64,000 bases of DNA. Source: Pilatotrama ljubarskyi. Lineage: Eukaryota; Basidiomycota; Agaricomycetes; Polyporales; Polyporaceae. Below, piece after piece: positions 9,905 through 22,029 of this stretch (within the stretch, counting starts at the first letter, position 1; each line of letters begins with the position of its first letter). Where the stretch lies: assembly GCA_022385805.1 (NCBI GenBank), contig MU277729.1, forward strand, positions 110,327 to 174,326. Reading direction: 5' to 3'. The notes beneath the pieces are model-generated. The model was not told the DNA's origin. It was given only the letters and a program-made list of their open reading frames with translations, and ran no database searches. The position numbers and the translations under genes were made by a program.

Positions 9905-12558
9905 ATGCCTGCACCCGTCTGTCGACAGTATCTGGTTCAATCTTTGAGGGCAGCGCCCTCCGTCTGGAGTCGGCACTTCAGCACATCTTCATACTCTCGA
10001 ATTCTCCCAGCGGCCTCTGACCGAACACGGACATGTATAGTTTCTCGAGAAAGCCGCCGTGTCTATGGGAGATACTTCCAGCATCTCGCTCTGCCACCGC
10101 AGAAGACCGGAACAGCTGCACCTCAACCTCCCAAAACCCAAGCCAAAGAGGACCTTGGCGGTGACGCTGTCCACGTATCTCAAGCTGAACAGAGGAAGCG
10201 GGACTGGAATATTGTGCGAAAGCTGACGGAGAACCTGTGGCCAAAGGATGACTGGAAGACGCGTGGGCGCGTCTTGTTCGGCTTTGGTCTGCTCGTCGGG
10301 GGCAAAGTACGAGATTCTATCTCTGTTGCATGCACACTCCAATTCACCAAGTAATTGCCTCAGCTCCTGAATGTGCAGGTCCCACTGATATTTAAGCAAG
10401 TGATTGACACGCTCAACGTCGACATCACAGCAGCGTCCACAGTCTGGGTCGTGGGAGGATCCCTGATACTCGGCTGTAAGTATTCGAAGTTTGGGATATA
10501 TGCTGATGCTTACGGCCAAGCATCGCGCAGATGGTGCCGCGCGTGTTGGCGCTACGTTATGCGGAGAGCTTCTCAACGCGACGTTCGCAAGCGTCGGCCA
10601 AGCAGCCGTTCGGAAAGTCGCCAGACAGACCTTTGAGCACCTCCTCAACCTGGACCTTAAGTTTCACCTCTCACGTCAGACGGGCGGCCTCACACGCGCT
10701 ATAGACAGAGGAACAAAGTAGAGATTCATGGTACTCCGCGATACTGTTCACGAAGGCTGATCAGGTCGCAGGGGTATCACGTTCATTCTGCAGGCGATCA
10801 TCTTCCGCATTGTGCCTACCGCGCTGGAGATATCTCTTGTCTGTGGCATTCTGGTGCGGTGTTATACATGCTTTTATGTGTCATGCATCCTCACTTGCCT
10901 CAGACCTACAAATTCGGTTGGGACTTCGCTGCTATCACGCTCGTGACGATGGCAGCGTACACATGGTTTACTGTACGGACGACGGCTTGGAGGTCGGTCA
11001 TCTTTCATTCTCGTTCCCGTAGTAGCATACTCATCGCACCAGCGTAGAACTCGCTTTCGTCGAGAGGCGAATGCTGCAGACAACAAGGCTGCTACTGTTG
11101 CTGTCGACTCACTCATCAACTACGAGGCTGTCAAGGTCTGTCGCATTCGAACGCCTGTACTTGCACAAACAGCTCAGCTGAGTCTCTTCAGCACTTCAAC
11201 AACGAGAAGTACGAGGTAGCCCAGTACGACAAGCATCTCTCGGCATACGAGAAGGCGTCCATCAAGATCGCGACCTCGCTGGCGTACCTGAACTCTGGGC
11301 AAAACGTCATCTTCTCCACCGCACTCACGATGATGATGTTCCTTGCCGCACAGGGAGTGATCAAGGGTGCGTGCAGTTAGCGTGACATCCGTGCCAATCC
11401 CTCACACCATGAGCGTAGGTACCATGACGGTCGGTGACCTCGTCATGGTGAACCAACTCGTGTTCCAACTATCTCTCCCTCTCAACTTCCTGGGTACTAT
11501 CTATCGCGAAATGAGGCAGAGTCTCCTTGACATGGAGGTTCTCTTTAACCTTACAACGCAGAATCAACCGCCGAAGGTGAGACGATTACAGTCAACCCGC
11601 CTGATATTGTTCTGACAGTTGTATAGGACAAGCCTGATGCGAAACCACTTGCTCTCCAAGGCGGGTCCATCACCTTCGAGAATGTCACGTTCGGCTACCA
11701 CCCCGACCGTCCGATCTTCCGCAATCTGTCATTTACCATCCCAGCGGGTAAGAAGATCGCTCTTGTCGGCCCCTCTGGGTGCGGCAAGTCCACCGTCTTC
11801 CGCCTGCTCTTCCGATTCTACGAGCCATGGTCTGGGCGCATACTCGTTGACGGTCAAGACATTCGCGACCTGCAGATCGCATCGCTCCGAAGCGCAATAG
11901 GCGTTGTTCCTCAGGATACACCACTCTTCCACTCGGACGTGTTGCAGAATATTCGCTATGGCCGGTTGGACGCGAGCGACGAGGAGGTGATCGAGGCGGC
12001 GAGCAAGGCCCACGTTCATGAGGCGATCATGAGACTGCCTGACAAGTATAAGACAAAGGTCGGCGAGCGCGGCTTGATGCTGTCGGGTGGAGAGAAGCAG
12101 AGGCTCGCGGTCGCGCGCGTGCTGCTCAAAGACCCACCAATTCTGTTCTTCGACGAAGCGGTGAGTCAATCTTTACTGTGGCAACCCCACTTCACTCATA
12201 AATCCCTCTCATGTAGACCTCCGCTTTGGATGCGCATACGGAGACTGAACTCATGCGCAACGTGAACAACCTGCTTCATGACAAGGCACGCACGAGCATC
12301 TTCATCGCGCACCGTCTCCGCACTGTCGTAGAATCCGGTAGGTGTCTTCCTACTCTGTCCGTCCGAATTGCTGAAGCCCGTGCTCTTCTCGTAGACCTCA
12401 TAATCGTCCTCAAGGACGGCCAAGTCGTCGAGCAGGGCACACATGAGGAGCTTATGCGTGCTGGTGGCCTGTACTACAGCATGTGGCAGCAGCAGGTCTC
12501 CGATGTGTCCTCTGAGGCGGCTCTTGCGCAGCCCGAGGCCACCCAGCCAGCATCTTGA
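9905..12558 (+). CDS. ATM1: Mitochondrial ABC transporter Atm1 (ABCB7-type)
   Basis: Inner-membrane half-transporter that exports a glutathione-linked sulfur compound needed for cytosolic iron-sulfur protein assembly. The start at 9905 gives an Arg/Ser-rich N-terminus ([20 protein letters not shown]) typical of a mitochondrial presequence. The membrane domain has the family hallmarks [43 protein letters not shown] and [14 protein letters not shown]. The nucleotide-binding domain has Walker [10 protein letters not shown] (11766-11792), the signature [16 protein letters not shown] (12078-12126), Walker B ILFFDEATSALDA (restored by splicing 12160-12217) and switch His in [11 protein letters not shown] placed ten short introns; all joins restore conserved sequence. 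Stop is TGA 12556-12558. The C-terminus is a short Ala/Pro/Gln tail. Full length for the family, no lesion seen. Confidence 0.95.
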
Positions 12559-13049
12559 GCGTTGCTTGGCTGCTGGCCCTCTACAGGGTATACACAGAGG
12601 GAGTTTGGTACAGCTGACATGGGTCCATTGGAAGATATTTCGGGGCTGTTGCGTTTGCTCTGCTCTCTACGAAGACCATGCACTGCGCTTATGGACATAG
12701 TCGACCGTCCACTGGTGTCATGGGGCCATGACTGTTATCTTCTTCTCCTTCGAAGCTGTGGGATGCACTATGTTTGAATTTGAGGGCGCTGTCACCAAAG
12801 CACGCAACCGGCGTAGTTCGTCGCGCAAGTAAGGCTCTCACCGGTCCGAACAGCGAGACGGCTGCTTATAGGGAGCCCCGTTACACCATCCCTGCCTGTT
12901 ATGAGGCGGGAATATCGCTCTACTGACGCGTTGTCTGTATCCCAGTGCCTCGCTTCTCGATAAGGGTCGGCGTATAAAAGAGAGTGGTGCGAAGGTTAGT
13001 GTTTTGCAATCGCCTCAACCAGCCGTGCCTACGATATTGCAACTGCACA
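12559..13049 (+). promoter_or_regulatory. Intergenic region with TATA box for the oxygenase gene
   Basis: No gene here. A canonical TATAAAAG at 12973-12980 sits 70 bp upstream of the next start codon. Confidence 0.6.
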
Positions 13050-14713
13050 ATGCCCGTTCCAGTCCCAGAGCTCGGTTCATACGACTTCGTACAGGAGACG
13101 AAGGTGAACGGCCATCACGTAGTCCGGGTCCTCACAGTGCCGCTGATCGCGGCCCACTCCTCGCCATAGGAGAATCTCCCCTGGGCGGACCTCACCACCC
13201 TTGACCTCAGTTTGTATGGCACCCCTGAGGGGAATCAACAGCTTGCGAGGACGCTTGTCAAGGCCGTGCGCGAGGATGGCTTCTTCTACGTGAAGAACTT
13301 CAACATCTCGCAGGAGCGTGTGAACCGCCAGTTCGCGATTGGCAAGCAGCTGTATGAGATACCGCTCGAGGAGAAGCTGAAATACGTTCCCCAGGGCCTT
13401 GGTACGTACGGCTAGTTGGTAAGCGTGTGTTAGAGAGCTGATTTGCTCGGTCTCTGCAGACGAAGGCGCGTTTAATGGATATGTGCCTGCAGGGCGTCGA
13501 ATGCAGGTGTCGCAGGAGACAAGGCTTGTTTCCTACTTACGCGCAATTGACAGTCTCGACCCCGTCTCTGGGCTTCGCGACAGGGTTGAGGTCTACAACA
13601 TTCCCAGTGCGTATACAGATTGTGTAGAAGTTCTTGCCGCTCATACGACTAAACGTTGTTAGAATTCAACGGCGACTTCAAACATGAACATCCAGAGGTG
13701 CTTCAGCAGTACCTCCCAGAAATTGAGGAATTCGCGCGGGTATGATCTCTTTGCTGCCGTGTGATCGTGCGGCACTGATAATATGTTACCCAGTCGCTTC
13801 ATACGGAGGTTCTCGACCCCCTTCATACAATCCTCGCTATCGCCTTGGGGCTTCCAGACGACTACCTCAAGGAAACTCACAGGTACGAGGTCAAGAGTGA
13901 AGTGAGTACCGCGCTGCATTCCGACGATCGGGATGGGGAACTCTTGATCAGGATCATCTGAGGTACATGAAGTACTCGAAGTTTTCCCCCGAAGAGAACG
14001 AGAAGCTGAATGGGCTTTGGGGACGCGGCCACACTGGTATTGACATATCATGATGCCGTCTTGACGTCTTCCTTATCGACGACCCTGCAGATCTGGGCAC
14101 ATTCACCCTGCTATTCCGTCAGCCTGTCGCAGCGCTCCAGATCAAGAATCATACTACCGGCGAATGGAGCTGGGTTAAGCCTCAAGACGGCACGCTCACA
14201 GTGAACACGTGTGACGCGCTCTCCTTCCTCACCGGTGGTTATGTGAAGAGCACCATTCATCGGTGAGCATCCTTGTGATGTCGCTAAACATAGTTGCTCA
14301 CCGTGTTATACAGCGTGGCGGTGCCTCCGAAGGATCAGCAGCATGTCGACCGTTTGGGGCTGCTTTACTTCTCCCGGTATGTCAGTCTCTACTGCTCGGA
14401 GCAAAGCTGTGCTGACGTACTACCTGTCAGCCCGAACAACGACGTCGTGCTCAAGACGATCAAGGAGTCCCCCGTCCTACGTGAAGCAGGGCTCACGGAG
14501 AACGAGTTCGAGAGATCCGGAAACCCCGTTCCCACGATGGAAAGTGAGTGCGCTATGAGTATAACAACGCTTGCACGGTGCTGATTGCCTGATCTACCAG
14601 CTTGGACGTTCGCGAAACAGAAGTGGCAACGCACCAAGAACGTCGCTCGAGGAGACAAGAAATTTGAGACGGCGCAGATTCTGCCGGGGTGGAACGAGAA
14701 GGTTTACGCATGA
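13050..14713 (+). CDS. 2-oxoglutarate/Fe(II) dioxygenase, isopenicillin-N-synthase-like
   Basis: Soluble oxidoreductase of the DIOX_N plus 2OG-FeII_Oxy family; substrate unknown. ATG 13050 gives MPVPVPELGSYDFVQETK, then an intron, then ENLPWADLTTLDLSLYGT. The N-terminal DIOX_N part has AVREDGFFYVKNFNIS and EKLKYVPQGL. The catalytic core is put together across a splice at about 14038-14091: GHT joins DLGTFTLLFRQP, creating the His-x-Asp iron ligand pair. Then come ALQIKNHTTGEWSWVKP, TVNTCDALSFLTGG and KSTIHRVAVPP, whose His is the third iron ligand. The 2OG-binding Arg is in DRLGLLYFSRP, an R-L-G form rather than the commoner R-x-S. Ends TGA 14711-14713. About eight introns, all with consensus edges. 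Fungal relatives act in secondary metabolism or flavonoid/gibberellin-like oxidations, but nothing here fixes the substrate. Confidence 0.88.
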
Positions 14714-15042
14714 GCCCTTTCTTGAACGTCGCCCTCTGTGATTACCATGTAAGAGTACTCAAGTCTAACGTGATGAATAACTGCCTCATAGCTGTCTGGT
14801 TCCTGAAGCCCTACACATGGACAACCTGCAATCTGTTCACAGTTAGAGGCGCTTAACTGGGACGCCCGCGAAGCCTCCTTGAGAGGCAGTGCGGCGGCTG
14901 ACATCCATATTACGCGACGTCGCGAACGATGGCCACCTGCTGCGTCTGCACAGTCCTTGGGCTGTGAAGTACAATCTCAGCGGGGTCATCCGGATATACG
15001 TATATACGTACGCGTCTGCCCTCATACTTGCTAACGAGCGAT
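14714..15042. promoter_or_regulatory. Intergenic region with TATA-like sequence
   Basis: No gene is visible. TATATA at 15001-15006, inside the repeated word tacgtatatacgta, precedes the next start codon by about 40 bp. Confidence 0.4.
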
Positions 15043-17907
15043 ATGCCCTCCCTGTCCTCGAGTCGATTGTCGTCTTCAAATGCCCTCGCTACTGTCATCA
15101 GCGCTCTGGAAATCTTGCAAGAGGCCTCGGATGTCATCATTGCAGCTCCTTATCTCGGCCACATCCTCAGCGCTGCCCTTGGAATAGCTCGAACCGTAGA
15201 GGTTGGTCACGTCCATTTCCCAGCAGTCATCCAGGATCCTAACCGAGTGTTCCGCTCTGCCAGAAAATTCGGGGCGACAAGGAACGCTATATACGCCTCG
15301 CAAGACGTGCAGCTGAGCTGTCGCGGCATGTCAAGGAGTCCATCGAATCAGATCCGAGGGCGGTGAACGAAAACCTCAAGTTGAACTTGATCGATCTCCA
15401 ACTGTGAGCCCCGAGACCACTGCGTATTGTTTGTGCACTTTGATAATACAGTACATAGATTACTCCGACGCATTAGAGAAGATGTCGAGGTACAGCTGAA
15501 ACGGACGCCATTGAGTCGTTTCCTGCTGCAGGGCTCGATCTCCCAACTGTTGGACGAACATATAGACCGGCTCGACAGTGCATGGCGCGCGTTCGATGTA
15601 TGCGGCGAAATCAGTCAACATTTTGCATTCAGACTGATATCTTAGGGGTAGACAAGCTGCCTCATCGCTCTACGCATGAAGTTAGAGAGGCAAGCTGTCT
15701 ACGATGATCGCTCCCAGGTATGCCTGCGTGCGGAAGAGGTGTTCGTGACTGAATTGAATTGATCTGCATATCAAAGCTCCGCCTCTTTCGCTGGAGCGAT
15801 TTCAGATGCTACAAAGTGCGAGGGACTTACGAAGTCGACGGTGACGAGGTCGGCGAGGAATGGGAAGGGAGATGGGATGGGCGCGCAATAGTCGTTCGAA
15901 CTATCCGCACGAATGGGGTATTCGAGGTCCGTCGATCATATCTCTTCCGGGCGCGTAAATCGTTGAAACAGGCTCTGGTAGCGTTACATGGAGTCTACGA
16001 TGAAGCTCTACACAGCAACGTGCGGTAGATCCAATGCGATGAATGGGAGGCATGACGCTTACGATGTCTCATCCAGACATCACCCCTACGTCGCCCAGGT
16101 CCTCGGTTATTCCCATCCTTCCCTCTCCGAGAAGTTTTACGTGATGGACACTGGTATGTACTTGATCTGCTCTACTTCCCCGCTGTAAAGGGCCTCTCTT
16201 GATCTCCCGTACCAGGAGTCATGCCCTTGATCCTTCAGTTTCGGGGCAAAGAAACCTTTTTTTGCCTGGTACAGTGGCTTCAACATGTGAGTTCTTGATC
16301 GCCTGAGACACTCCCCTCGGGCTTAGGACATCATCAGGTAGTCGATTACCAGGTACGTACTATATGACGTTCAGCTGCCCCGGGCCCACAGTGAGATTGG
16401 ATTCTTTCCTGGGAAAGGATGCGTTCCGCTGTCTGGAGCGGCAAGGCTTTCCTATCACCGACGTAGGTGTCATAGTCATACTTGGATAGCCCAACCTATG
16501 GCTGAAGCTTCTCTCAGTGTCTTGGCCACGACCGATGTCTCCAGTCGGCTATGCTGAACGAGGAGGGAAGGCTCATCGTAGATGCGGCAGACTTTCGCCA
16601 CTCAAATCTCGGTTGCTTTCAGTCCCGCCTACGTACATTATACGACGAGGTGCGTTTCCAGTAAAGTGCCTCCGCAGCGAATCAAAGCTGATCAAGCTCA
16701 TGATGTAGGAACACGGCACACTACCTCCGGGTAAAGGTGAGTCTCGGCTCTCATATACCACTTCGCTTCTTTGGTATCGCTGACAAGCACGGTACAGACT
16801 TCGCTTACGATGACGATGTGGCGTTACACGCATCCACGTTGCTTGCGCAGCTCAGGTCGAATATCGGTGCTGACCCAAGTTCCCTCGATCTCGAGTGGTT
16901 TCTCCGTTCCGACCTGGCGAAGATATGGACTTCTCATCAATTCCAGCGTCACACCAGTGCACGATGGGGTGCCTATGGGTACATTAAGCGTGATGGAAGC
17001 GACGAGACATTCGTCCGTCTCGGCAACATCTACGAGTTCGTCAAGCCTACTGAGAAAATATCCACATTCTTCCTCAGGCGACCAGAGGGAGGTGAATGGG
17101 AGCCTGCAAGAGATTATCCCTGGCCGGAGGAAACCGTAGTGTGAGCGGTGATGACACCTCCATCGTGCTCGAGAACACGGCCTGAGCTGACCCTCGTTTC
17201 CAGCCACGTCTTTGAACTCTCTGGCGAGCTCGGGAGAACCGAAGACATAGCCGTCGTACGAACTCTCCCCGATGATTGCGAATATCACGACTTCTTCTGG
17301 AACCATGCTCAAACAATTGCCAATGCCAACGGGCTACGAGTTCACGATATCGTGATCTGTGAGTAACAAACAGCCTACGTGGCTATGTCGGACACTGACG
17401 AGGCCACAGTCGAAGAGATTTTTCACTATGCCGGGGCCGTAATTCTTGATGACGACACGGATGACATTGCTCTCCAGCATATATCTCGGGCCTCGACACA
17501 GGGAGGTGCGTCGATGCGAGTTCAAGTCCATCATTGCGCCTCCTCACCGAGCAAGGCTTGTTTGTGCAGAACTTCCGGACCATGTCTACTTCCATCAGCT
17601 GCCGCTATTAGCAACAGGGGAAGCTCCTAGCCCGTGGGGATACTGGTCGCTCGACGCAGAGCCCACACCGGGGCCATGGCCAGCCATAGAGCTACCGGGA
17701 GTCGAGCTGTCATGCCGGTATGATAAAGGACACTGGGCAACCTGAGTTTCGCCACTGACCTCAGCCGTGCGTTGTGACAGGGTGCAGTCTAACTTTGCTC
17801 GGGTCGCGGCTTTTGAGTCAGAAATTCTCGAGTATCTGAACCGGCTAAGACACAACCGGCTCCTCAATACGGTGCAAGAGCTTGGAGTCCGATTTCAAGA
17901 GATCTAG
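15043..17907 (+). CDS. Hypothetical protein with MLKL-NTD-like N-terminus and kinase-like middle
   Basis: First ATG is 15043 and the last exon ends with TAG 17905-17907. The N-terminus (ALATVISALEILQEASDVII, then APYLGHILSAALGIARTVE) resembles the four-helix MLKL_NTD-type adaptor region common at the start of basidiomycete signalling proteins. It continues with VNENLKLNLIDLQL and RIREDVEVQLKRTPLSRFLL, amphipathic helices. The middle reads LRLFRWSDFRCYKVRGTYEV, GRWDGRAIVVRTIRTN and HPYVAQVLGYSHPSLSEKF, which resembles the Agaricomycete pseudokinase-like region but shows no clear catalytic loop. Later exons hold ADKHGTDFAYDDDVALHAS, RLGNIYEFVKPTEK, and a final exon with ESEILEYLNRLRHNRLLN. Many introns; exon borders between 15200 and 16700 are uncertain. 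Possible role in cell death or non-self response is inference from domain type and the neighbouring HET gene. Confidence 0.5.
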
Positions 17908-19423
17908 CGGGTTGTGCAGTCTTCTTTCTTACTCACTCGATACGCTGCCCTTGCTTGCCACGATCATCACCAGGTCATGTAGACACCGCAATATCTCGTA
18001 ATGAGTATTGCCCCAGTACCTGAACCTTGTGATCGGGAGGCCCGGGATGTAAACAAGGCAGTTCCAGCTTCACAGCCTCTCTAAAACTGCCTCCGCAGAC
18101 GTATCCCATAAGAGAGTCGCCCAGCCAAACGTTCGTCCAGGACCTTTCTCATCAATCTGAATGGGTCGCCTCTTACACCGTCGAGCCACTGCGACTAAGC
18201 CGCGGAAGTCGAAGCCTGCGCACCGTTCGAACTTAGAACCTCCGCGTCCCGCACCCGACACGAGTACGTCCTCACTCAGGACCAGTATCCTACCGCTCGC
18301 CAGATTTCTCATCGCGTCAGCCAACAGCTGCGCCAATGAATGGGAATGACCGCTCGAGGCAGCTGTCCGCACCTTTTGCAGGGAGCCGACCTGCCTCAGC
18401 GACACCCCCTACGAAATGATGTACAACCGCGGAGTCCGACAGATACGGATTCACTGTGCTCCTCCCGATTACTTGTGGACTCTCGCCGCTCGGGGCACGG
18501 CAAAATAACATGTATGGGCGTAAGTCACAGCTCTGGTCTCTTGAACCTTGTACGTACTCACCGGCGTATGATAGCACTGCAATGCGATTCGTTCGGAAAC
18601 GGATCATGGGAGAAGTAGATCTGCCAAGTTTTATCGTAGTTGTCACTACCAGGATCGACGGTTCAGTGTCTTCGATGTGTGGCAATATGCAATCTACTGC
18701 TTTCCAGCTTACGTATGATGACCCTATAGAGAAACAGGCCACATGATTGAGCCATGGTCGCGCGCTGCACCGTACTATGTTAGTAGTGGGAGGAGCGAGC
18801 GACATGCATGCTGTAGAAACGATAAGTAACTTTAGCCTCCAGCCGCGCTATGACCTTATACTTTCTCTGCGGCTAGTTCTTGCTCAGCTTAACGAACGAG
18901 AGCAGCCTTCTCTCCTCAAGAGTTGTGGTCGTGTAAGGATGCTACACCAGAGGTCAATATGCAGCATATGCCGAGCGGCCCAAGCCCGCAGGGCGCCTCT
19001 GCCAGAAGCGCCGCGGCTCAGCCTTGCCGCGGCGATGAACTTGAACTTCTCGACCTGCCCACATTCGCTTCCAACTGGTACACGATCTGGAGACCCCATA
19101 CCCGCCGCACTATGCAATTTGCCTAGGTCTTGGTTCAGAGTACATTCAAGCTCAAAGCTGCATTCCAGTCGCCCCCGCATGCTACATAACCTGATGCACA
19201 TAACGGTAGTATACTGGGACAGCAGTACTAGCGCTCCAGGTGAATGGTCGCTCAATCTTAGCCGGTTAGCTTACGTTCCACTGTACGATATCCCACGACG
19301 ACTGAACCTAATCGTCACTGGATCGGCCATACCGGGGATGTCAACGAAGACGTGCTTGCTAGTCCTGACTCGGCAGTACCGTGCGGCACAACAAGGAGAG
19401 CCCTGCTTCTCTCAGCTAGTACC
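17908..19423. other. No confidently recognised gene; possible minus-strand coding segments
   Basis: On the minus strand 18070-18805 holds protein-like stretches (SILVVTTTIKLGRSTSP; MRNLASGRILVLSEDVLVSG) with plausible short introns between them. I cannot assign a family or a secure start. The plus strand shows nothing convincing before the HET gene. Confidence 0.25.
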
Positions 19424-21238
19424 ATGGCAGCCTCTCCCACACCGTCCTATGATGATCCGTTCACTGCGAGGGAGGCATTGCAAGTGAGTAATATGCATCG
19501 CAATCCTGCCATGTTGACATCATATGACCAGGCCTGTGAGGGTACTATCGATACGACTGCGCTTCATGACAGACCTTTGCGAGTCCTCGAACGCGATGAG
19601 AAGGGCATCTTCCAAACCGTGCCATACCGTGGGCAACCATACGTTGCGGTCAGCTACTGCTGGCCCGGCGACCAGAGCTTTCGCCGACTGTGTAGCAGTA
19701 ACGAGCCGACCATGGTCATCACGGCGGACGGCTTGGCGTCTTCCCAGCACTTCTCGCTTTTCATCTCTCGTACTGTTCAGTCTTACAACCCGACAATGGC
19801 TGTCTGGCTGGATTTCTACTGCATCGACCAAGCAAACCGAGAGGAGAAAATGGCGCAAGTCGCCGTCATGCATCGCATCTACACCCGAGCCGAGTCGACC
19901 TTGGTCATGCTTGAGGACGTGACCCTTGCCCCGGAGGAGCTCTCCGTCCTCACGACATCCAAACCTTCAGCACGCTCGAACGTACTTGTCAGACGCATCC
20001 TATCTGCTAGGTGGTTCTCGCGCGCATGGTGCTCGCAGGAGCTGGTCATGAGCCGCCGGGTCTTCCTCTGTATGCACGACACATCGCGCGAAGGTTACTC
20101 TATCAAGGTCCCGTCCGACACGCTTTGGCACTGGGTCGATGCCCTGCGGAGCCGTGATCCTTCTATCCCCTTCTTCAGTACCCCGCGAGGCAGCCTACCG
20201 GACACCGTGTTCGCCAAGAGTACGTGCGCATGGGCGCTGGGGCTTGTGCACAAGCTGGGCTGTAGCGACGAGTATGACAAGGCCTCTCTCGTCTGTAACC
20301 TCGTGCGACTCACGTACCGCTTCGCTTCGCGTCCTACGGCATTCGGCGCTCGATCTCCCACAGTGTATCCCAACGTGCTCAAGATGATCAACACCATCGC
20401 CTTGCAGCGTCGCGACTACTCGCTGTTGCTCGTGAACCACGGCCTCCACAACCCATTGCGCGGAAACCTCGGATTCGGATGGGCAGGACAGCCCATTGAC
20501 AACGATGCGGCTTCGCTCGCATGGGCATCGAAGGATTTTCAGGTCACCAAGGACCCGGACATCAGGCTGGAGAGCCGCGGGCTCATTGCACGAGGATGCC
20601 TCGCTCGCGTTACACGCGAGCACGTCTGGGAGATTCATCGTGACTGTACAGGTCTTCTCTTGACGGTGGACGGCTACACTCGCGCCGTATTCCTGCGCAC
20701 ACGCGTTCATGCGTCGTGGACATGGTCCCTTAATTCTCGGCATCTTCAGGATCTCATGGTAGCCCTTGCCTCAGTCGACGGACACGGTTGGGATGACGCA
20801 TCTTGCCATGCTCGCGTCGTCTTCGCTTACCTACTGGCTGAGGACTACGAGCTGCAACCCGATCCCATTTCCGGCGACCTCAGAGCTCCGGCTCGGCTTT
20901 ACCTGGGGGACACCCTCTCCTTGAAGCACATTGCTGCCGCGATGGCTTTCATTTGGCGCCCGTCGGGTCTGGCCGTCTTCAGTACCGTGCACCTCAGCGA
21001 CGGGAGCGTCCTGCTCGTGAGCGGGAATGCTTCTGACTTGACGGGTCGACTCCTGTTCCAACCATACGTGGTCCGGCCTAAGCTCTTCTCTCCGCCGATT
21101 GTCCTCACCGCGAACTCTATGGTTCTGGAGAACACGCCTTCACTTGACGGGGCATACCGGTGCATAGGCTGTGTTAGAGGCCTGGGAATGATCTCCGACG
21201 CACCTGGGCATGGGGCACAGACCGTCTGTGTCTTCTGA
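19424..21238 (+). CDS. HET (heterokaryon incompatibility) domain protein
   Basis: Open frame of 604 codons from ATG 19424, which sits in an ideal ACCATGG context, to TGA 21236-21238. The HET domain occupies about residues 65-210: PYVAVSYCWPGDQ near residue 70, VWLDFYCIDQANREEKMAQV near residue 126 and ARWFSRAWCSQELVM near residue 195. These are the three conserved blocks of PF06985. The remaining ~400 residues show no further domain that I recognise. Known of the family: HET proteins can trigger cell death after non-self fusion in ascomycetes, and are widespread in Agaricomycetes with unknown partners. A 48-nt stretch at 19484-19531 has perfect intron ends yet keeps the frame, so residues 21-36 may be removed. 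Immediate neighbours suggest a defence or recognition setting. Confidence 0.88.
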   Translation: MAASPTPSYDDPFTAREALQVSNMHRNPAMLTSYDQACEGTIDTTALHDRPLRVLERDEKGIFQTVPYRGQPYVAVSYCWPGDQSFRRLCSSNEPTMVITADGLASSQHFSLFISRTVQSYNPTMAVWLDFYCIDQANREEKMAQVAVMHRIYTRAESTLVMLEDVTLAPEELSVLTTSKPSARSNVLVRRILSARWFSRAWCSQELVMSRRVFLCMHDTSREGYSIKVPSDTLWHWVDALRSRDPSIPFFSTPRGSLPDTVFAKSTCAWALGLVHKLGCSDEYDKASLVCNLVRLTYRFASRPTAFGARSPTVYPNVLKMINTIALQRRDYSLLLVNHGLHNPLRGNLGFGWAGQPIDNDAASLAWASKDFQVTKDPDIRLESRGLIARGCLARVTREHVWEIHRDCTGLLLTVDGYTRAVFLRTRVHASWTWSLNSRHLQDLMVALASVDGHGWDDASCHARVVFAYLLAEDYELQPDPISGDLRAPARLYLGDTLSLKHIAAAMAFIWRPSGLAVFSTVHLSDGSVLLVSGNASDLTGRLLFQPYVVRPKLFSPPIVLTANSMVLENTPSLDGAYRCIGCVRGLGMISDAPGHGAQTVCVF

Positions 21239-22029
21239 GTAGTTGTCCTGCCACCGGCTGCGGTAAGTGTGGATCCGATTCATGGTGCTGTGGAAGAGGC
21301 ACCACTTTTACTGACTCGACCACGACGGTATCTTCTCTCACGACAGATTCCTTCTCACCTTGGTTTCCAAGACCCCGATTGCCAGCGAGAGGTATTGTAC
21401 ACCGTATGATCCTCGTCTCAGCCGTGGACAATGTACATCAAGCATGTAGCTCGAACACGCCTGGTGATGTGTCCAAACGCTGCTTTGACAGTCTGCTTGA
21501 TGCGGTCCTGCGGTTGCAGAGGCAATGCAGACAGCTATAACTGACAGGTTGGGCGGTTAAGCAGTGCCTCTGGTGCGATTGCCCGTAATACTAATAGAAG
21601 TGTGTACCGCAATGGGCCATGGTATAGCATCAAGTTCCCCCACTCCAGTCTTGTCTGTTGGCAGCGGCCATCGGCACCGTCCCGTGCAGCTGGCTGCTTC
21701 GCAAATGCTCATACATAGTAGCAAGAGGACGGCGCAAGTTCTCAGCGATCTGTACGTACGAGGGAGTCGACTCTGGCAGGCGCGTATGCCTCGTGGCTTC
21801 ATGATCACACATCTGATGCATGCCGGATTCCCCGGACAACGCAGACATTGTTGACATGATCAAAAGAAGACAAAAACGCCCGAGTACGAGCAACCGAAGA
21901 CAGCAAGCTGCGTCCTATTTGTCCACTCCGTGATATAGCTCTCCTTGTCCCATGCACTGGCGACGACTACTGCTCTCGTCCCCCACCGACGATTCGCTCC
22001 CCGCTGGATGACCTTGACCTTCTGCTGAG
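21239..22029. other. Intergenic, nothing recognised
   Basis: About 790 bp without coding character on either strand; presumably the 3' end of the HET gene and the promoter of the next gene. Confidence 0.45.
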
